A DNA stretch of 64,000 nt from Gemmatimonadota bacterium (GTDB lineage Bacteria > Gemmatimonadota > Gemmatimonadetes > Longimicrobiales > Gaopeijiaceae). The notes beneath the pieces were generated by a model. The model was not told where the DNA came from. It was given only the letters and a program-made list of their open reading frames with translations, and searched no databases. The position numbers were made by a program, and so were the translations under genes. This document shows positions 33,549 through 42,681 of the stretch, in pieces. The DNA is taken from positions 1 to 64,000 of the forward strand of contig VGVR01000011.1 of NCBI GenBank assembly GCA_016873995.1. The letters run 5' to 3'. Position 1 is the first letter of the stretch; the number at the start of each line of letters is the position of its first letter.

Positions 33549-35246
33549 ATGGCGCCTGGTCGTGCGGTGCTCCGGGTCGCCGCTCCGCTGGCCCTCGGTG
33601 TCGCGGTCGCCTGCACCCCGGCCTGGGCGCAGTCAAGGAGCGCGGACGAAGCCGCTGGGTTCGCCATCGAGAACGCGGCCACGGTCGCGCGCTGCTCGCG
33701 CTGCCACCGGCAGGACGACGACGGCCGCATGTCGCGGATCTCGTTTCTGCGGAAGACACCAGAAGGTTGGCAGACCTCGATCCGCAGGATGGTCGCTCTG
33801 CACGGCGCGCGCCTCAGTCAGGACGAAGCTCGGGAGATCGCTCGCTACCTCTCCAATGAGCAGGGCCTCGCCCCCGAAGAGCTGCGGCCTGGACTCTTCG
33901 AGGTCGAGCGCCGCCTGATCGACCACGACTGGGACGGCGATTCCGGCGTCGAGTTCACATGCATCCAGTGCCACTCGATGGGGCGTGTGATGACGCAGCG
34001 CCGCACCGAAGAAGAGTGGGGCTTGCTGCTCGCCACCCACCGTGCGCTCTACCCCCTCGTCGACTTCCAGGCCTTCCGTCGAGCCGGCCCCCCGCCCGAA
34101 GAGGGCGAGCGCCGTCACCCCATGGACGTCGCGATCGCCGAGCTCTCGGAGGCCTACCCGCTCGAGACGGACGAGTGGTCGGCATGGGCCGCGACGAAGC
34201 GCCCGCCCCGTCTCGCTGGACAGTGGGCGTTGTCCGGCGTGGAGCCCGGACGGGGGCCGATCCACGGCACCGTGACCGTCGCCGGAGACGCGAGCAGTCC
34301 CGACGAGTTCACCACCACAACCGAGTACGTGTACGCCGAGACGGGCCAGCGCGTGCGGCGCACGGGCGACGCAATGGTCTACACCGGCTACCAGTGGCGC
34401 GGCCGCTCCAACCCCGGCGCCGACGACGAGCTCCGCGAGGTGATGTTCGTCGAGCGGGACCAGCAGAGCATGAGCGGGCGCTGGTACCGGGGTGCGTACG
34501 ACGAGCTCGGGCCGGACGTCACGCTCCGGCGTGTCGGCGCTCCGGTGGTCACGGGCGTCTTCCCCTCCGCCGTGCAGCGCGGATCGACGGTCGACGTGCG
34601 CGTCTTCGGAGGCGGCATCAATGCGGCCTCCCCCGCGGACCTGGACTTCGGGGCGGGCGTCACCGTGATCTCGGTGACAGGCCCCACCAACGGAGCCCTC
34701 ACCGCGAGGCTCCGGGTCGACGCAGCCGCGACCGTCGGCGCGCGGGACCTCTTCGCTTACGGAGCCCTACTCCAAGGCGCCCTGGTGGTGCACGACGGCA
34801 TCGACCGCATCGAGGTGACTCCCGGCAGAGGCATGGCGCGCGTGGGCGGCGCGAACTTCCCCAAGGGATACCAGGTGTTCGAGGCGCACGGCTTCGACGA
34901 CGGCCCCGACGGCGAGCCGGACACGGACGACGACCTCGACCTGGGCCGCGTGAGCGTGGAGTGGCGCCTCGAAGAGTACGCCGCGATCTACGGAGACGAC
35001 GACATCGACTTCGTGGGCACGCTCGGCCAGGATGGCATCTTCGTTCCGGCAGAAGACGGCCCCAACCCGAATCGGTCGGGAAGCAGGAACAACGTCGGAG
35101 ACGTGTGGGCCGTGGCGACGCATACACCCCCCGGCGGACAGGCCCTGAGCGCGCGAGCGCACCTGATCGTGACGGTGCCGCTCTACATGCGCTTCGATCC
35201 GTGGGGCCCGATCGAGGACCCCCGCGCGCTGGGGGCGAGCCGGTGA
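33549..35246 (+). CDS. qhpA: Quinohemoprotein amine dehydrogenase, alpha subunit (diheme)
   Basis: The ATG at 33549 has GGGAG upstream. The 565-aa protein has a signal peptide ending AWAQ, then a diheme cytochrome c domain with CSRCH at 49-53 and CIQCH at 138-142, then beta-rich Ig-like domains (YVYAETGQRVRRTGDAMVYTGYQWRG ... VTGVFPSAVQRGSTVDVRVFGGGI). This is the known architecture of the QHNDH alpha subunit, which carries electrons from the CTQ-containing gamma subunit to a periplasmic acceptor. It overlaps qhpD by GTGA. Length fits the family. Confidence 0.92.
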   Translation: MAPGRAVLRVAAPLALGVAVACTPAWAQSRSADEAAGFAIENAATVARCSRCHRQDDDGRMSRISFLRKTPEGWQTSIRRMVALHGARLSQDEAREIARYLSNEQGLAPEELRPGLFEVERRLIDHDWDGDSGVEFTCIQCHSMGRVMTQRRTEEEWGLLLATHRALYPLVDFQAFRRAGPPPEEGERRHPMDVAIAELSEAYPLETDEWSAWAATKRPPRLAGQWALSGVEPGRGPIHGTVTVAGDASSPDEFTTTTEYVYAETGQRVRRTGDAMVYTGYQWRGRSNPGADDELREVMFVERDQQSMSGRWYRGAYDELGPDVTLRRVGAPVVTGVFPSAVQRGSTVDVRVFGGGINAASPADLDFGAGVTVISVTGPTNGALTARLRVDAAATVGARDLFAYGALLQGALVVHDGIDRIEVTPGRGMARVGGANFPKGYQVFEAHGFDDGPDGEPDTDDDLDLGRVSVEWRLEEYAAIYGDDDIDFVGTLGQDGIFVPAEDGPNPNRSGSRNNVGDVWAVATHTPPGGQALSARAHLIVTVPLYMRFDPWGPIEDPRALGASR

Positions 35247-36718
35247 GCCCACCCGTCGCAGCTTTGTCGCCGACGCGGACCGTACGCAACGACCGCACCT
35301 TGGCGCTCCGCGAGTTCCATCCCTTCGAGGCGTTCGGGGCGCGCTTCCTCTACATGGTGCCCTCGGCCGGCATCTTCCGGCTGGACTCGACCGGCGCCGC
35401 CATCCTCGACGCGCTCGCGGCCGGCCCGTGCGAGCCCGACGCGCTGGTCGAATCACTCAGCGGCGAATACGAGATCGATCGGATCCTCGAGACCATCCAC
35501 GAGCTGACCGAGATCCGCGCGATAGGCGATCCGTCCGCGCCCAAGGAGCAGGTTCCCAACGACCTGCCTCCCGCGGACTTCCCGCTCAACACGATGGTCC
35601 TCAACGTCACGAACAAGTGCAACCTGGCGTGCACCTACTGTTACGAGTACGGCGAGGACAAGATCGTCGACACCCGGTACGGCAAGCAGCCCAAGTTCAT
35701 GAGCGAGGAGACCGCCGAGGAGAGCGTGGACTTCCTGCTGGCCGAGTCCAAGGGGCAGCAGGTCGCCCGACTCACCTTCTTCGGCGGCGAGACGCTGCTG
35801 AACTTCCCGGTGCTCCAGAAGACGGTGGCGTACGCGCGCCGGCGTGCACAAGAGCAGGGCAAGCGCGTCGAGTTCAGTTTCACCACCAATGCCACGCTGC
35901 TCCGGCCCGACATCATCCAGTGGCTCGCCGACAACCAGATCGGCGTGACCATCTCCATCGACGGCCCGAAGGCGGTGCAGGACGGGCTCAGGGTCTTCAG
36001 CAACGGGCGCGGCTCTTACGACGTGGTGCTGCCGAAGATCAAGGAGCTCCTGCAGGTGCACCGCAGCCGCCCGATCGGCGCGCGGGTGACCCTCACGCAA
36101 AAGCACCTGAACGTCCTCGAGATCTTCCGCCATCTCACGCAGGAAGTCGGGTTCTGGGAGGTCGGGCTCGCGCCGGTGACGACGCAGGACCACCGCGACT
36201 ACGCGATCACACCGGAGGGAAAGGACGAGATGCTCCGTCAGTTCGAGCAGCTCGCCTGGGAGTGGCTCGAGTGCGCGCTGCGCGACGAGCACCACGGGTT
36301 CTCGAATGCCCGCGACACCATCGAGGAGATCCACAAGGGCGTCAGCAAGGCATACGGCTGCGGTGCGGGGCTCGGCCTCATGGGCGTCGCGACCGACGGG
36401 AACGTGTCGCTCTGCCATCGCTTCGCGGGCTCGCCCGAGCACACGCTCGGTCACGTGTCGAGTGGCGTCGATCGCGTGAAGCAGCAGAGCTTCCTGGTGG
36501 ATCACCACATCGCCGCGAAGACGGACTGCCATACGTGCTGGGCGCGCCCGATCTGCTCGGGCGGATGTTACCACGAGGCCCACGTGCGCTACGGCGACTC
36601 CTCACACGCCAACTTGCACTACTGCACGTGGGTGCGGAGCTGGACGCACACGTGCCTCGAGATCTACGGCGCGTTGGCCGAGAAGAACCCCAAATTCCTG
36701 GAGCGCTTCGACGCGTGA
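35243..36718 (+). CDS. qhpD: Radical SAM/SPASM maturase of QHNDH gamma subunit
   Basis: GTG 35243 lies in a GTGA overlap with qhpA. The 491-aa protein opens with a PqqD-like recognition region (IFRLDSTGAAILDALAAG ... LVESLSGEYEIDRIL), then the radical SAM motif CNLACTYC (C126, C130, C133) and FFGGETLLNF. A Cys-rich SPASM region follows (YGCGAG, LCHRF, DCHTC, PICSGGC, YCTW). QhpD installs the intra-peptide Cys-to-Asp/Glu thioether cross-links in QhpC. Its substrate gene follows 31 nt downstream. This is among the most confident calls in the window. Confidence 0.93.
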   Translation: MSPPVAALSPTRTVRNDRTLALREFHPFEAFGARFLYMVPSAGIFRLDSTGAAILDALAAGPCEPDALVESLSGEYEIDRILETIHELTEIRAIGDPSAPKEQVPNDLPPADFPLNTMVLNVTNKCNLACTYCYEYGEDKIVDTRYGKQPKFMSEETAEESVDFLLAESKGQQVARLTFFGGETLLNFPVLQKTVAYARRRAQEQGKRVEFSFTTNATLLRPDIIQWLADNQIGVTISIDGPKAVQDGLRVFSNGRGSYDVVLPKIKELLQVHRSRPIGARVTLTQKHLNVLEIFRHLTQEVGFWEVGLAPVTTQDHRDYAITPEGKDEMLRQFEQLAWEWLECALRDEHHGFSNARDTIEEIHKGVSKAYGCGAGLGLMGVATDGNVSLCHRFAGSPEHTLGHVSSGVDRVKQQSFLVDHHIAAKTDCHTCWARPICSGGCYHEAHVRYGDSSHANLHYCTWVRSWTHTCLEIYGALAEKNPKFLERFDA

Positions 36719-36749
36719 GCGTCTGGGCACGGAAGAAGGAGCGATCCGA

Positions 36750-37112
36750 ATGAAGCACCTGAAGCCGATCAATCAGAAGGCGGTGCGCATCGAGGCGTAC
36801 GTGGCCCGCGAGGCGGCAAGCACGTCCGCGCCCGAGCGCGACGTCGTCGGTCTGCGCCGGCCGCCGCACGAGCAGACGGGCCCACACTTCCCGCTGGGCT
36901 GCTCCTTGGTGTTCTCGCCGGGGTGGGAGGTCGATTCGGACGGCGGCACCGCCGGGCTCTGCCAACCCGTCGAGCGGGACATCTTCGACTGCCACCTCTC
37001 CTGCTTCTGGCCGGCCCACGTCCCGGATCAGCTGAACCACGCGCTCGACTGGACCGGCAAGTGCGCGTCGGCCCAGAAGGACTGGCGCAACCTCGACCTC
37101 ATCTTCCCGTGA
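36750..37112 (+). CDS. qhpC: QHNDH gamma subunit precursor (CTQ and thioether cross-links)
   Basis: This 120-aa precursor is preceded by AAGGAGCG. A leader of about 44 residues is followed by a core whose residues match the cross-links known for proteobacterial QHNDH in number and spacing. C51-E60, C71-D77 and C85-D93 correspond to thioethers Cys7-Glu16, Cys27-Asp33 and Cys41-Asp49. C81 and W87 correspond to Cys37 and Trp43 of cysteine tryptophylquinone. Flanking PGWEVD and DWRNL are also conserved. C105 is an extra cysteine without an obvious role. The peptide lacks a Sec signal, which fits maturation in the cytosol and export by a dedicated ABC transporter. Confidence 0.93.
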   Translation: MKHLKPINQKAVRIEAYVAREAASTSAPERDVVGLRRPPHEQTGPHFPLGCSLVFSPGWEVDSDGGTAGLCQPVERDIFDCHLSCFWPAHVPDQLNHALDWTGKCASAQKDWRNLDLIFP

Positions 37113-38269
37113 TCGCTTTCGTGCAGAGGCATTCCTTCGCGCGCACGGTGCTCGACGCCCTCGCGGACGCCGCGCTCGTGGCGTTCGTTGCGCTCGTAGA
37201 CACCGCGCTCGTGGTGCTCGCAGGCGCCGCCGCGGCGGCCGCGTCACCAGCCTCCGCCCAGACCGCGACGTGGTACATCTCGACCTACGCGCGCGACATC
37301 GCGATCTGGGATGAGGCGACCGAACGCATAACCGGCCGCATCGACATGGGCGGCCTGCTGCCGACGGACATCCAGGTGAACGAGGCGAGGACCCGACTCT
37401 ACGTCGAGGAGGCGTCCGGTCAGCGCATCTCGGTGGTCGACCTGGCGATCAGGCGCGTCGTGGACGAGATCGCCCTCTCCCACGACAGCGTCGTGGTGCG
37501 CATCGACGGCTTCGCCCCCCACCCCTCCGATCGACGCGCCGCGCTGGTCGTGAAGAAGTACACCAAGCGCATCGATCGGTACGTGGTGGAGGGGCCGTTC
37601 CTGCTCGAGTACGACCTGACGACCAAGCAGGTCACCGACACGCTACCCTGGCCCGACGACGAGCCGCGCGACCGCGGCCTGGGATTCAACTACTCACCGG
37701 ACGGCGAGACACTCTACATGTCCGCCGAGGACATCATCGCGCTGGATGCGGATACGTTCGAGGAGGTCGATCGGTGGGAGATCTCCCGCCCGCTCGAGCC
37801 CGGACTCGGACAGACGAATCCGCCCACGTTCTCGGGCACCTACGACGAGCCCGGCGTCGCCACGGGGCTCTACCGTATGACGGACCCGGCGCAGAACCGG
37901 AGCATGATGGGCATCGCCCAGGTCCGGCTCTCCGAGAAGTCGGTCGATTTCTACATGCTCGGTCCCGCCGAGCCCGTCAGGTTCTTCGCGCTGGCACCTG
38001 GAGGCCGCAAGGGCTACGCGCTCTACTCCGAGGTGGGGCGCTATGAGTTCTGGGAATTCGATCTCGAGGGGCGGCGCGTCGCCCGCAAACAGCCCTTCGC
38101 CGGAAGGCCCCGCATGGGACTCCGGGTCAGCGCCGACGCCCGCAAGCTCTACGTCTACGTGGCCGGCGCGACCATCGATGTCTACGATGCCGCGACGTTC
38201 GAGCTCCTGCGCACCGTGGAGCTCGGAGCGGACATGCTCGGGTCGGCAGTGATTCCGGGCACCCGGTAG
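37109..38269 (+). CDS. qhpB: Quinohemoprotein amine dehydrogenase, beta subunit (beta-propeller)
   Basis: GTG 37109 is in a GTGA overlap with qhpC. The 386-aa protein has an unusually long N-terminal region with a hydrophobic stretch (VAFVALVDTALVVLAGAAAAAA) and a signal cleavage-like AQ near residue 50. WYISTYARDIAIWDEATERITGRIDMGG and repeated YVTN-like propeller blades (TRLYVEEASGQRISVVDL, GETLYMSAEDIIALDADTFEEV, RKLYVYVAGATIDVYDAATFELLRTVEL) follow. This is the beta subunit that, with QhpC, forms the amine-binding site in the periplasm. Confidence 0.9.
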   Translation: MIAFVQRHSFARTVLDALADAALVAFVALVDTALVVLAGAAAAAASPASAQTATWYISTYARDIAIWDEATERITGRIDMGGLLPTDIQVNEARTRLYVEEASGQRISVVDLAIRRVVDEIALSHDSVVVRIDGFAPHPSDRRAALVVKKYTKRIDRYVVEGPFLLEYDLTTKQVTDTLPWPDDEPRDRGLGFNYSPDGETLYMSAEDIIALDADTFEEVDRWEISRPLEPGLGQTNPPTFSGTYDEPGVATGLYRMTDPAQNRSMMGIAQVRLSEKSVDFYMLGPAEPVRFFALAPGGRKGYALYSEVGRYEFWEFDLEGRRVARKQPFAGRPRMGLRVSADARKLYVYVAGATIDVYDAATFELLRTVELGADMLGSAVIPGTR

Positions 38270-38316
38270 CCGGCAGCGCTGCTGGCAGGCGACCGGCTGC
38301 GCTCGGTATTCCACTG

Positions 38317-40046
38317 ATGGCGATGCTCGATCCCCACCTGCGACGGGCGCTCGCTCACGTCCGGCCGTATGCCTGGCGACTAGCTCCTGTCCTCGCGCTC
38401 TCCCTCGTGGGGACTGCGGTGGGTCTCGTGCTACCCTACCTGTCGAGGCTCATCGTCGACGACGGCATCGTCCCCGGGGACTTCGCTGCGCTCCTGCGGA
38501 CGGTCGGACTCTTCGCGGCGCTCACCGTGCTGTCGTTCGGCCTGAACGTCGTCGCCGGCCTCCGCTACACGCGGGTGTCCGCCGACATCCTCTTCGACAT
38601 GCGGCTCGCGCTGTTCGAGCATCTGCAGCGCCTGTCTCCCCGCTTCTACGCACGTACGCCGCTAGGCGACATCGTGTCCCGCATCAATGGGGACATCGGC
38701 GAGATCCAGCGCGTCACGGCGGAGGCGACACTGGCTTGGCTCGGGCAGACGGTCGCGTTGGTGGGGGCGACCGCGATGCTCGTCTACCTCGACTGGCGGA
38801 TGTTCCTCGTCAGCTCCGTGGTCATGCCTCCCGCCCTCTGGGCGCTGATGCGCTACCGAGGTCAGCTCGAGGATCGGGTGCGGGTGCTGCGGGAGCGCAG
38901 CGCCGACATCGGCACGTTCCTCATCGAGTCGATCCAGGGCATGACCACCGTGGTCGGCGCGAACGCCCAAACGCGGGAGGTGGCACGCTTTCGTGCGCGC
39001 AACGACTCGTTCGTCGACGCGCTCCTGTCGATGCGCAGGTTCACCTACCTGGCGGGGGGGCTTCCGGGGCTCCTGCTCTCGGCCGGCACGGCGGTGGTGT
39101 TCGTGTACGGTGGATACCGAGTCATCCAGGGCGATACGACGCTGGGGACGTTCGTCGCGTTCATGGCCTACCAGGCGCGACTCATGGCTCCCGTGCAGGG
39201 GCTCATGGGGATCTATACGAACCTCGCCACCGCGCGCGCCTCACTGGTGAGGGTGCACGCCCTGCTCGACACGCGCCCCGACGTCGAGGAGACCACCACG
39301 CCCATCCCCCTCGAGCGCGCAGCGGGCCGCGTCGTCTTCGAGGGGGTGAGCATCGCGTACGGAAGAGGGGCGGAAGGGCTTCGCGACATCGACTTCGAGG
39401 TTCAGACGGCGAAGTCGTGGCGATCGTCGGGGCGAGCGGAAGCGGCAAGTCCACGCTGGCCGACCTGCTCACGCGCAGGCTGGACCCGGACGCGGGACGC
39501 ATTCTGCTGGACGGACACGACCTGCGCTCGCTCCGCCTCGCGGACCTGAGGGAGAGCGTCGCGCTCGTCGAAGCGGACCCTTTCCTCTTCCACACCACCC
39601 TGCACGACAACGTGCGCTACGCGCGGCCGGAAGCGACCGATGCCGACGTCGAACGAGCGCTACGTGCCGCCGGCCTCGGCGAGCTGGTGGCATCCATGCC
39701 CGCCCGCGGCGCCACCGTGGTGGGTGAGCGCGGCAAACAGCTCTCGACCGGTGAGCGACAACGGCTCGCCTTGGCGAGAGCGTTCCTCGCCGATCCCGCG
39801 GTTCTGATCCTCGATGAGGCCACCGGCGCCCTCGACCCTGCGACCGAAGCGGGCGTGCTCGATGCGCTCGAGCACCTCATGACGGGGCGCACGACACTGC
39901 TCATCACGCATCGACTCGACCTCGCACGCCGCGCGGGCAGGGTCGCCGTGCTCGAGCAAGGCGCGATCGGCGAGATGGGGCCGCCCGAGACACTGGCACG
40001 CGAGGGCTCCGCGTTCCGGAGCCTTTTTCCCGAGGCGGGCAGGTGA
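38317..40046 (+). CDS. qhpF: ABC transporter (exporter, TMD-NBD fusion) of QHNDH operon, frameshifted
   Basis: The first frame (38317 to about 39405) encodes a six-helix ABC exporter transmembrane domain (VRPYAWRLAPVLALSLVGTAVG ...). The second frame (about 39405-40046) encodes the ATPase with Walker A GASGSGKST, signature STGERQRLALARA and Walker B VLILDEAT. At the junction the DNA reads GTTCAGACGGCGAAG, where one extra G would give VQDGEVVAIVG, the expected continuation. A one-base deletion near 39405 therefore splits the gene. Joined, it is about 576 residues. In QHNDH systems this transporter is thought to move QhpC outward. Its end overlaps qhpE by GTGA. Confidence 0.88.
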
Positions 40047-40714
40047 ATCGAATCTCGGTCGCCGTCATCGACAGCGGCGTGAACGTGCCGCACCCGCACC
40101 TCCCTGCGGTGGCGGGCGGTATCGCCTTCGACCTCGAGGGGAACGAGCACAGCGACATCGTCGACCGGCTGGGCCACGGCACCGCTGCCGCCGCAGCGAT
40201 CCGCGAGAAAGCGCCCGAGGCGGAGCTCTTCGTCGTGAAGGTCTTCGACCGCGAGTTGGCCACCACAGTGCCCACGCTCGTCCGCGCCATCGACTGGGCT
40301 TCTGAGCGCGGCATTCGGCTCATCAACCTCAGCCTCGGCACGCCGAACGAGTTCAGGGTGCCGGAGCTTGCGCCGGCGGTGGAGAGGGCCGTCGCTGTCG
40401 GATCCATCATCGTATCCGCACACGAGCTCGATGGGCGGGTTTGGTTCCCGGGCTCCATGGAGGGAGCGATCGGCGTGGTCGTGGACGCCGCGCACCCGCG
40501 CGAAGACGTCGCCGTCGCGGAGTCGACCTCGGGGACCGTGCTGCGCGCATCACCGTATCCGCGCCCCATCCCCGGAGTGCCGCCAGAGCGGAACCTGAAC
40601 GGGATCAGCTTCGCGGTGGCCAACGCGACCGGCGTGCTCGCCCGACGTCTGGGTGAACACCCGGAGGTCAGGTCCGCGGAGCACGCCATGGAGCTGCTGC
40701 GGCGGCCCGGCTGA
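40043..40714 (+). CDS. qhpE: Subtilisin-like protease for QhpC leader removal
   Basis: GTG 40043 overlaps the qhpF stop. The 223-aa protein is a compact subtilase with catalytic triad D10 (VIDSGVN), H45 (GHGTA) and S189 (NGISFAVAN); the usual GTSMA is replaced by GISFA. It has no signal peptide or prodomain, like the characterised QhpE, which removes the QhpC leader. It closes the operon and is convergent with the diguanylate cyclase 6 nt away. Confidence 0.88.
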   Translation: MNRISVAVIDSGVNVPHPHLPAVAGGIAFDLEGNEHSDIVDRLGHGTAAAAAIREKAPEAELFVVKVFDRELATTVPTLVRAIDWASERGIRLINLSLGTPNEFRVPELAPAVERAVAVGSIIVSAHELDGRVWFPGSMEGAIGVVVDAAHPREDVAVAESTSGTVLRASPYPRPIPGVPPERNLNGISFAVANATGVLARRLGEHPEVRSAEHAMELLRRPG

Positions 40715-40720
40715 CTGCGC

Positions 40721-41971
40721 TCAGCTCCCTCCGGTCGCCTGCTGCAGGGGCGCCGCGACCACGGTGCGGTTGCGTCCCTGATGCTTGGCATCGTAGAGGG
40801 CGCGGTCGGCGATCTCCACCATGGCCTCGAGCGTGCTAGCGGACTCGGGCAGGCCGGCGACACCCAGGCTGACGGTCAAGCGCAACGGAATCGGCGGCTC
40901 GTCGTCCTCCGGGTCCACGACGAAGGTGTGCTCTTCGATCGAGCTGCGTATACGCTCAGCCACCAGCCGTGCCTCGGCCACCGAAGTCTCCGGCATCATC
41001 ACGAAGAACTCCTCGCCTCCGTAGCGCGCGGGCTTGTCGATCGAGCGCAGCTTCTCGGTCAGTAGGCGGGCGAGCTCTCGCAGCACGGTGTCCCCCGCAC
41101 GGTGCCCGTACGTGTCGTTGATCTTCTTGAAGTGATCGGCGTCGGCCATGAGAATCGACAACGGCCGGCCGTGCCTGAGTGCTCGGGCCACTTCGTCGGC
41201 GAGCATCTGCTCCAGGGCGCGCCGATTCGCCAGACCTGTGAGCTCGTCCTGGAGCGCCAGTTCCCGCGTGCGCATCAGCTCCAAACGAACGTGCGCGCGT
41301 TCGTCCTCGAGCCTACGTCGCTCCACGGCCGCCAGAGCCAACGCGGCCTGGTCGGCGAGGGCACCCGCGAACTCCATCTCCGCGGCCGTCCAGGTGCGTC
41401 GCTCCCCGACGTGCTCGAGGCAGACCACACCGACCACGCTGCCGTCACTGCGAATCGCGGCGTCCATCATCGAGGTGATGCCGAGTGGGGTGAGGTACGG
41501 GCCGCTGAACTCGCTCGGGCGCGAGTCTCGGCGGGCGTCGTGCCCGTCGATGGCTCGGCCCAGCTTCAGCGCATCGAAGTAGCGCGGATAGTCCGTGGCC
41601 CGGAGCACCGCGCCCCGGGTGTGTCGGTCTTGCGTGCGCTCGTAGAGCTCCTCGCAGCGCAGCTCCGTGCCGTCCTGGCTCATCAACCACACGCTCGCCC
41701 GCTCGACGCCGATGATCTCCGAAGCTATCCGCGTGAGCTCCTCGTGAATCATCGTGAGCCCCCCTTCGTCCGGGCGCATGCCCGCCAAACGAACGAGCGC
41801 CTGCTGCTGCCGGAGCGCCATGTCCTGGAAGGCGGACGCGCTTGGGCGCAGCTCGTGGCGAGCTTCCTCGAGCTCGAGCGCCGCCTGTTCGCTACGCGCG
41901 TCGGCCTCGGCGCGAGCGGCACGCTCGCGGGCCAGCTCTTGCTGCAGTCGCTCGATGTCGGAAGCCGTCAT
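40721..41971 (-). CDS. Diguanylate cyclase with GAF domain
   Basis: The 416-aa soluble protein has an N-terminal coiled coil (residues 5-60), a GAF sensor domain (about 70-215, EIIGVERASVWLM ... VVGVVCLEHVG) and an intact GGDEF domain: MADADHFKKINDTYGHRAGD, then GGEEF at 318-322. An RxxD product-inhibition site is present (R309, D312). It should synthesise c-di-GMP in response to a ligand or redox signal sensed by GAF. Unlike the first cyclase in this window it has no interruption. ATG 41971 is the natural start. Confidence 0.92.
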   Translation of the reverse strand: MTASDIERLQQELARERAARAEADARSEQAALELEEARHELRPSASAFQDMALRQQQALVRLAGMRPDEGGLTMIHEELTRIASEIIGVERASVWLMSQDGTELRCEELYERTQDRHTRGAVLRATDYPRYFDALKLGRAIDGHDARRDSRPSEFSGPYLTPLGITSMMDAAIRSDGSVVGVVCLEHVGERRTWTAAEMEFAGALADQAALALAAVERRRLEDERAHVRLELMRTRELALQDELTGLANRRALEQMLADEVARALRHGRPLSILMADADHFKKINDTYGHRAGDTVLRELARLLTEKLRSIDKPARYGGEEFFVMMPETSVAEARLVAERIRSSIEEHTFVVDPEDDEPPIPLRLTVSLGVAGLPESASTLEAMVEIADRALYDAKHQGRNRTVVAAPLQQATGGS

Positions 41972-42079
41972 GATCCACCCGAGAGGTGGCGGATACCTTG
42001 GGTCGGTATAGTTGCCGCGTCAAGCGAATGCGGCGATCGGCGGCGGGGGCGGTCGCCCCGCCCCCGCCCGCGCCATCGC

Positions 42080-42607
42080 TCAACGATCGCCTTCGTCCTC
42101 CCCGCCCTCCTCCTCACCCTCACCACCCTGCATCATCGGCATGCCGGAAGCCGACCCGCTCACGTAGGCCTGCGCGGCCCCGTGCTCGTAGACCAGTCGG
42201 CCTCCCGCGGCGCCCACTTGGATGCCCGCGGCGAGCACGGCCAGCGTGCCCACCGAAGCGACTAGGCGTGCTGCTCGACCAGCCACTCCGGAGAGCAGCC
42301 CGACGCCAGCGACCAACGCCAGAACGCCGGAGAAGACCAGGAAGCGTTCGGCCGCTTCCTCGTGCTCGTTGATGGCAGCCTCGCTGACGAACGCCTCGAC
42401 CTTCTCCTCCTCGGCCTCACCGGTCTCGAGCGCTACCCAAGCGCTGCCAGCAAGCGCGACCGCGAACGCGGCGGGAATCGCCCAGCCCTTCAGAGGCGCG
42501 GCGCCACGCCGAATTGCCCACAGGGCGATGGCGGCGGAGATTGGCAGAAGTACCACGAAGACCATCGGGAAATGCACCACGATCGGGTGCAGGGGCTCCG
42601 GAAGCAT
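42080..42607 (-). CDS. DUF2231-type membrane protein
   Basis: The ATG at 42607 has AAGGAGG 6 nt upstream. The 175-aa protein starts MLPEPLHPIVVHFPMVFVVLLPI, the typical HPIxVHFP opening of DUF2231 membrane proteins, with four hydrophobic helices and an acidic Glu/Gly-rich C-terminal tail. DUF2231 proteins are small inner-membrane proteins, sometimes redox- or heme-linked; function is unknown. It diverges from the LuxR-type gene at 42682 across 74 nt, suggesting a shared control region. Confidence 0.78.
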   Translation of the reverse strand: MLPEPLHPIVVHFPMVFVVLLPISAAIALWAIRRGAAPLKGWAIPAAFAVALAGSAWVALETGEAEEEKVEAFVSEAAINEHEEAAERFLVFSGVLALVAGVGLLSGVAGRAARLVASVGTLAVLAAGIQVGAAGGRLVYEHGAAQAYVSGSASGMPMMQGGEGEEEGGEDEGDR

Positions 42608-42681
42608 CGGTCCTCCTTTCTGAGAGACGCCTGAACGATGCCCCCACCGCGGAGCCCGCAGTATCGAACAGGGGTATCGGT

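Noticed and set aside
33959-35242. Long N-terminal extension of qhpD in frame
   Set aside because: It overlaps qhpA out of frame, has shadow-type composition and no homology; the GTGA overlap at 35243 is the natural start.
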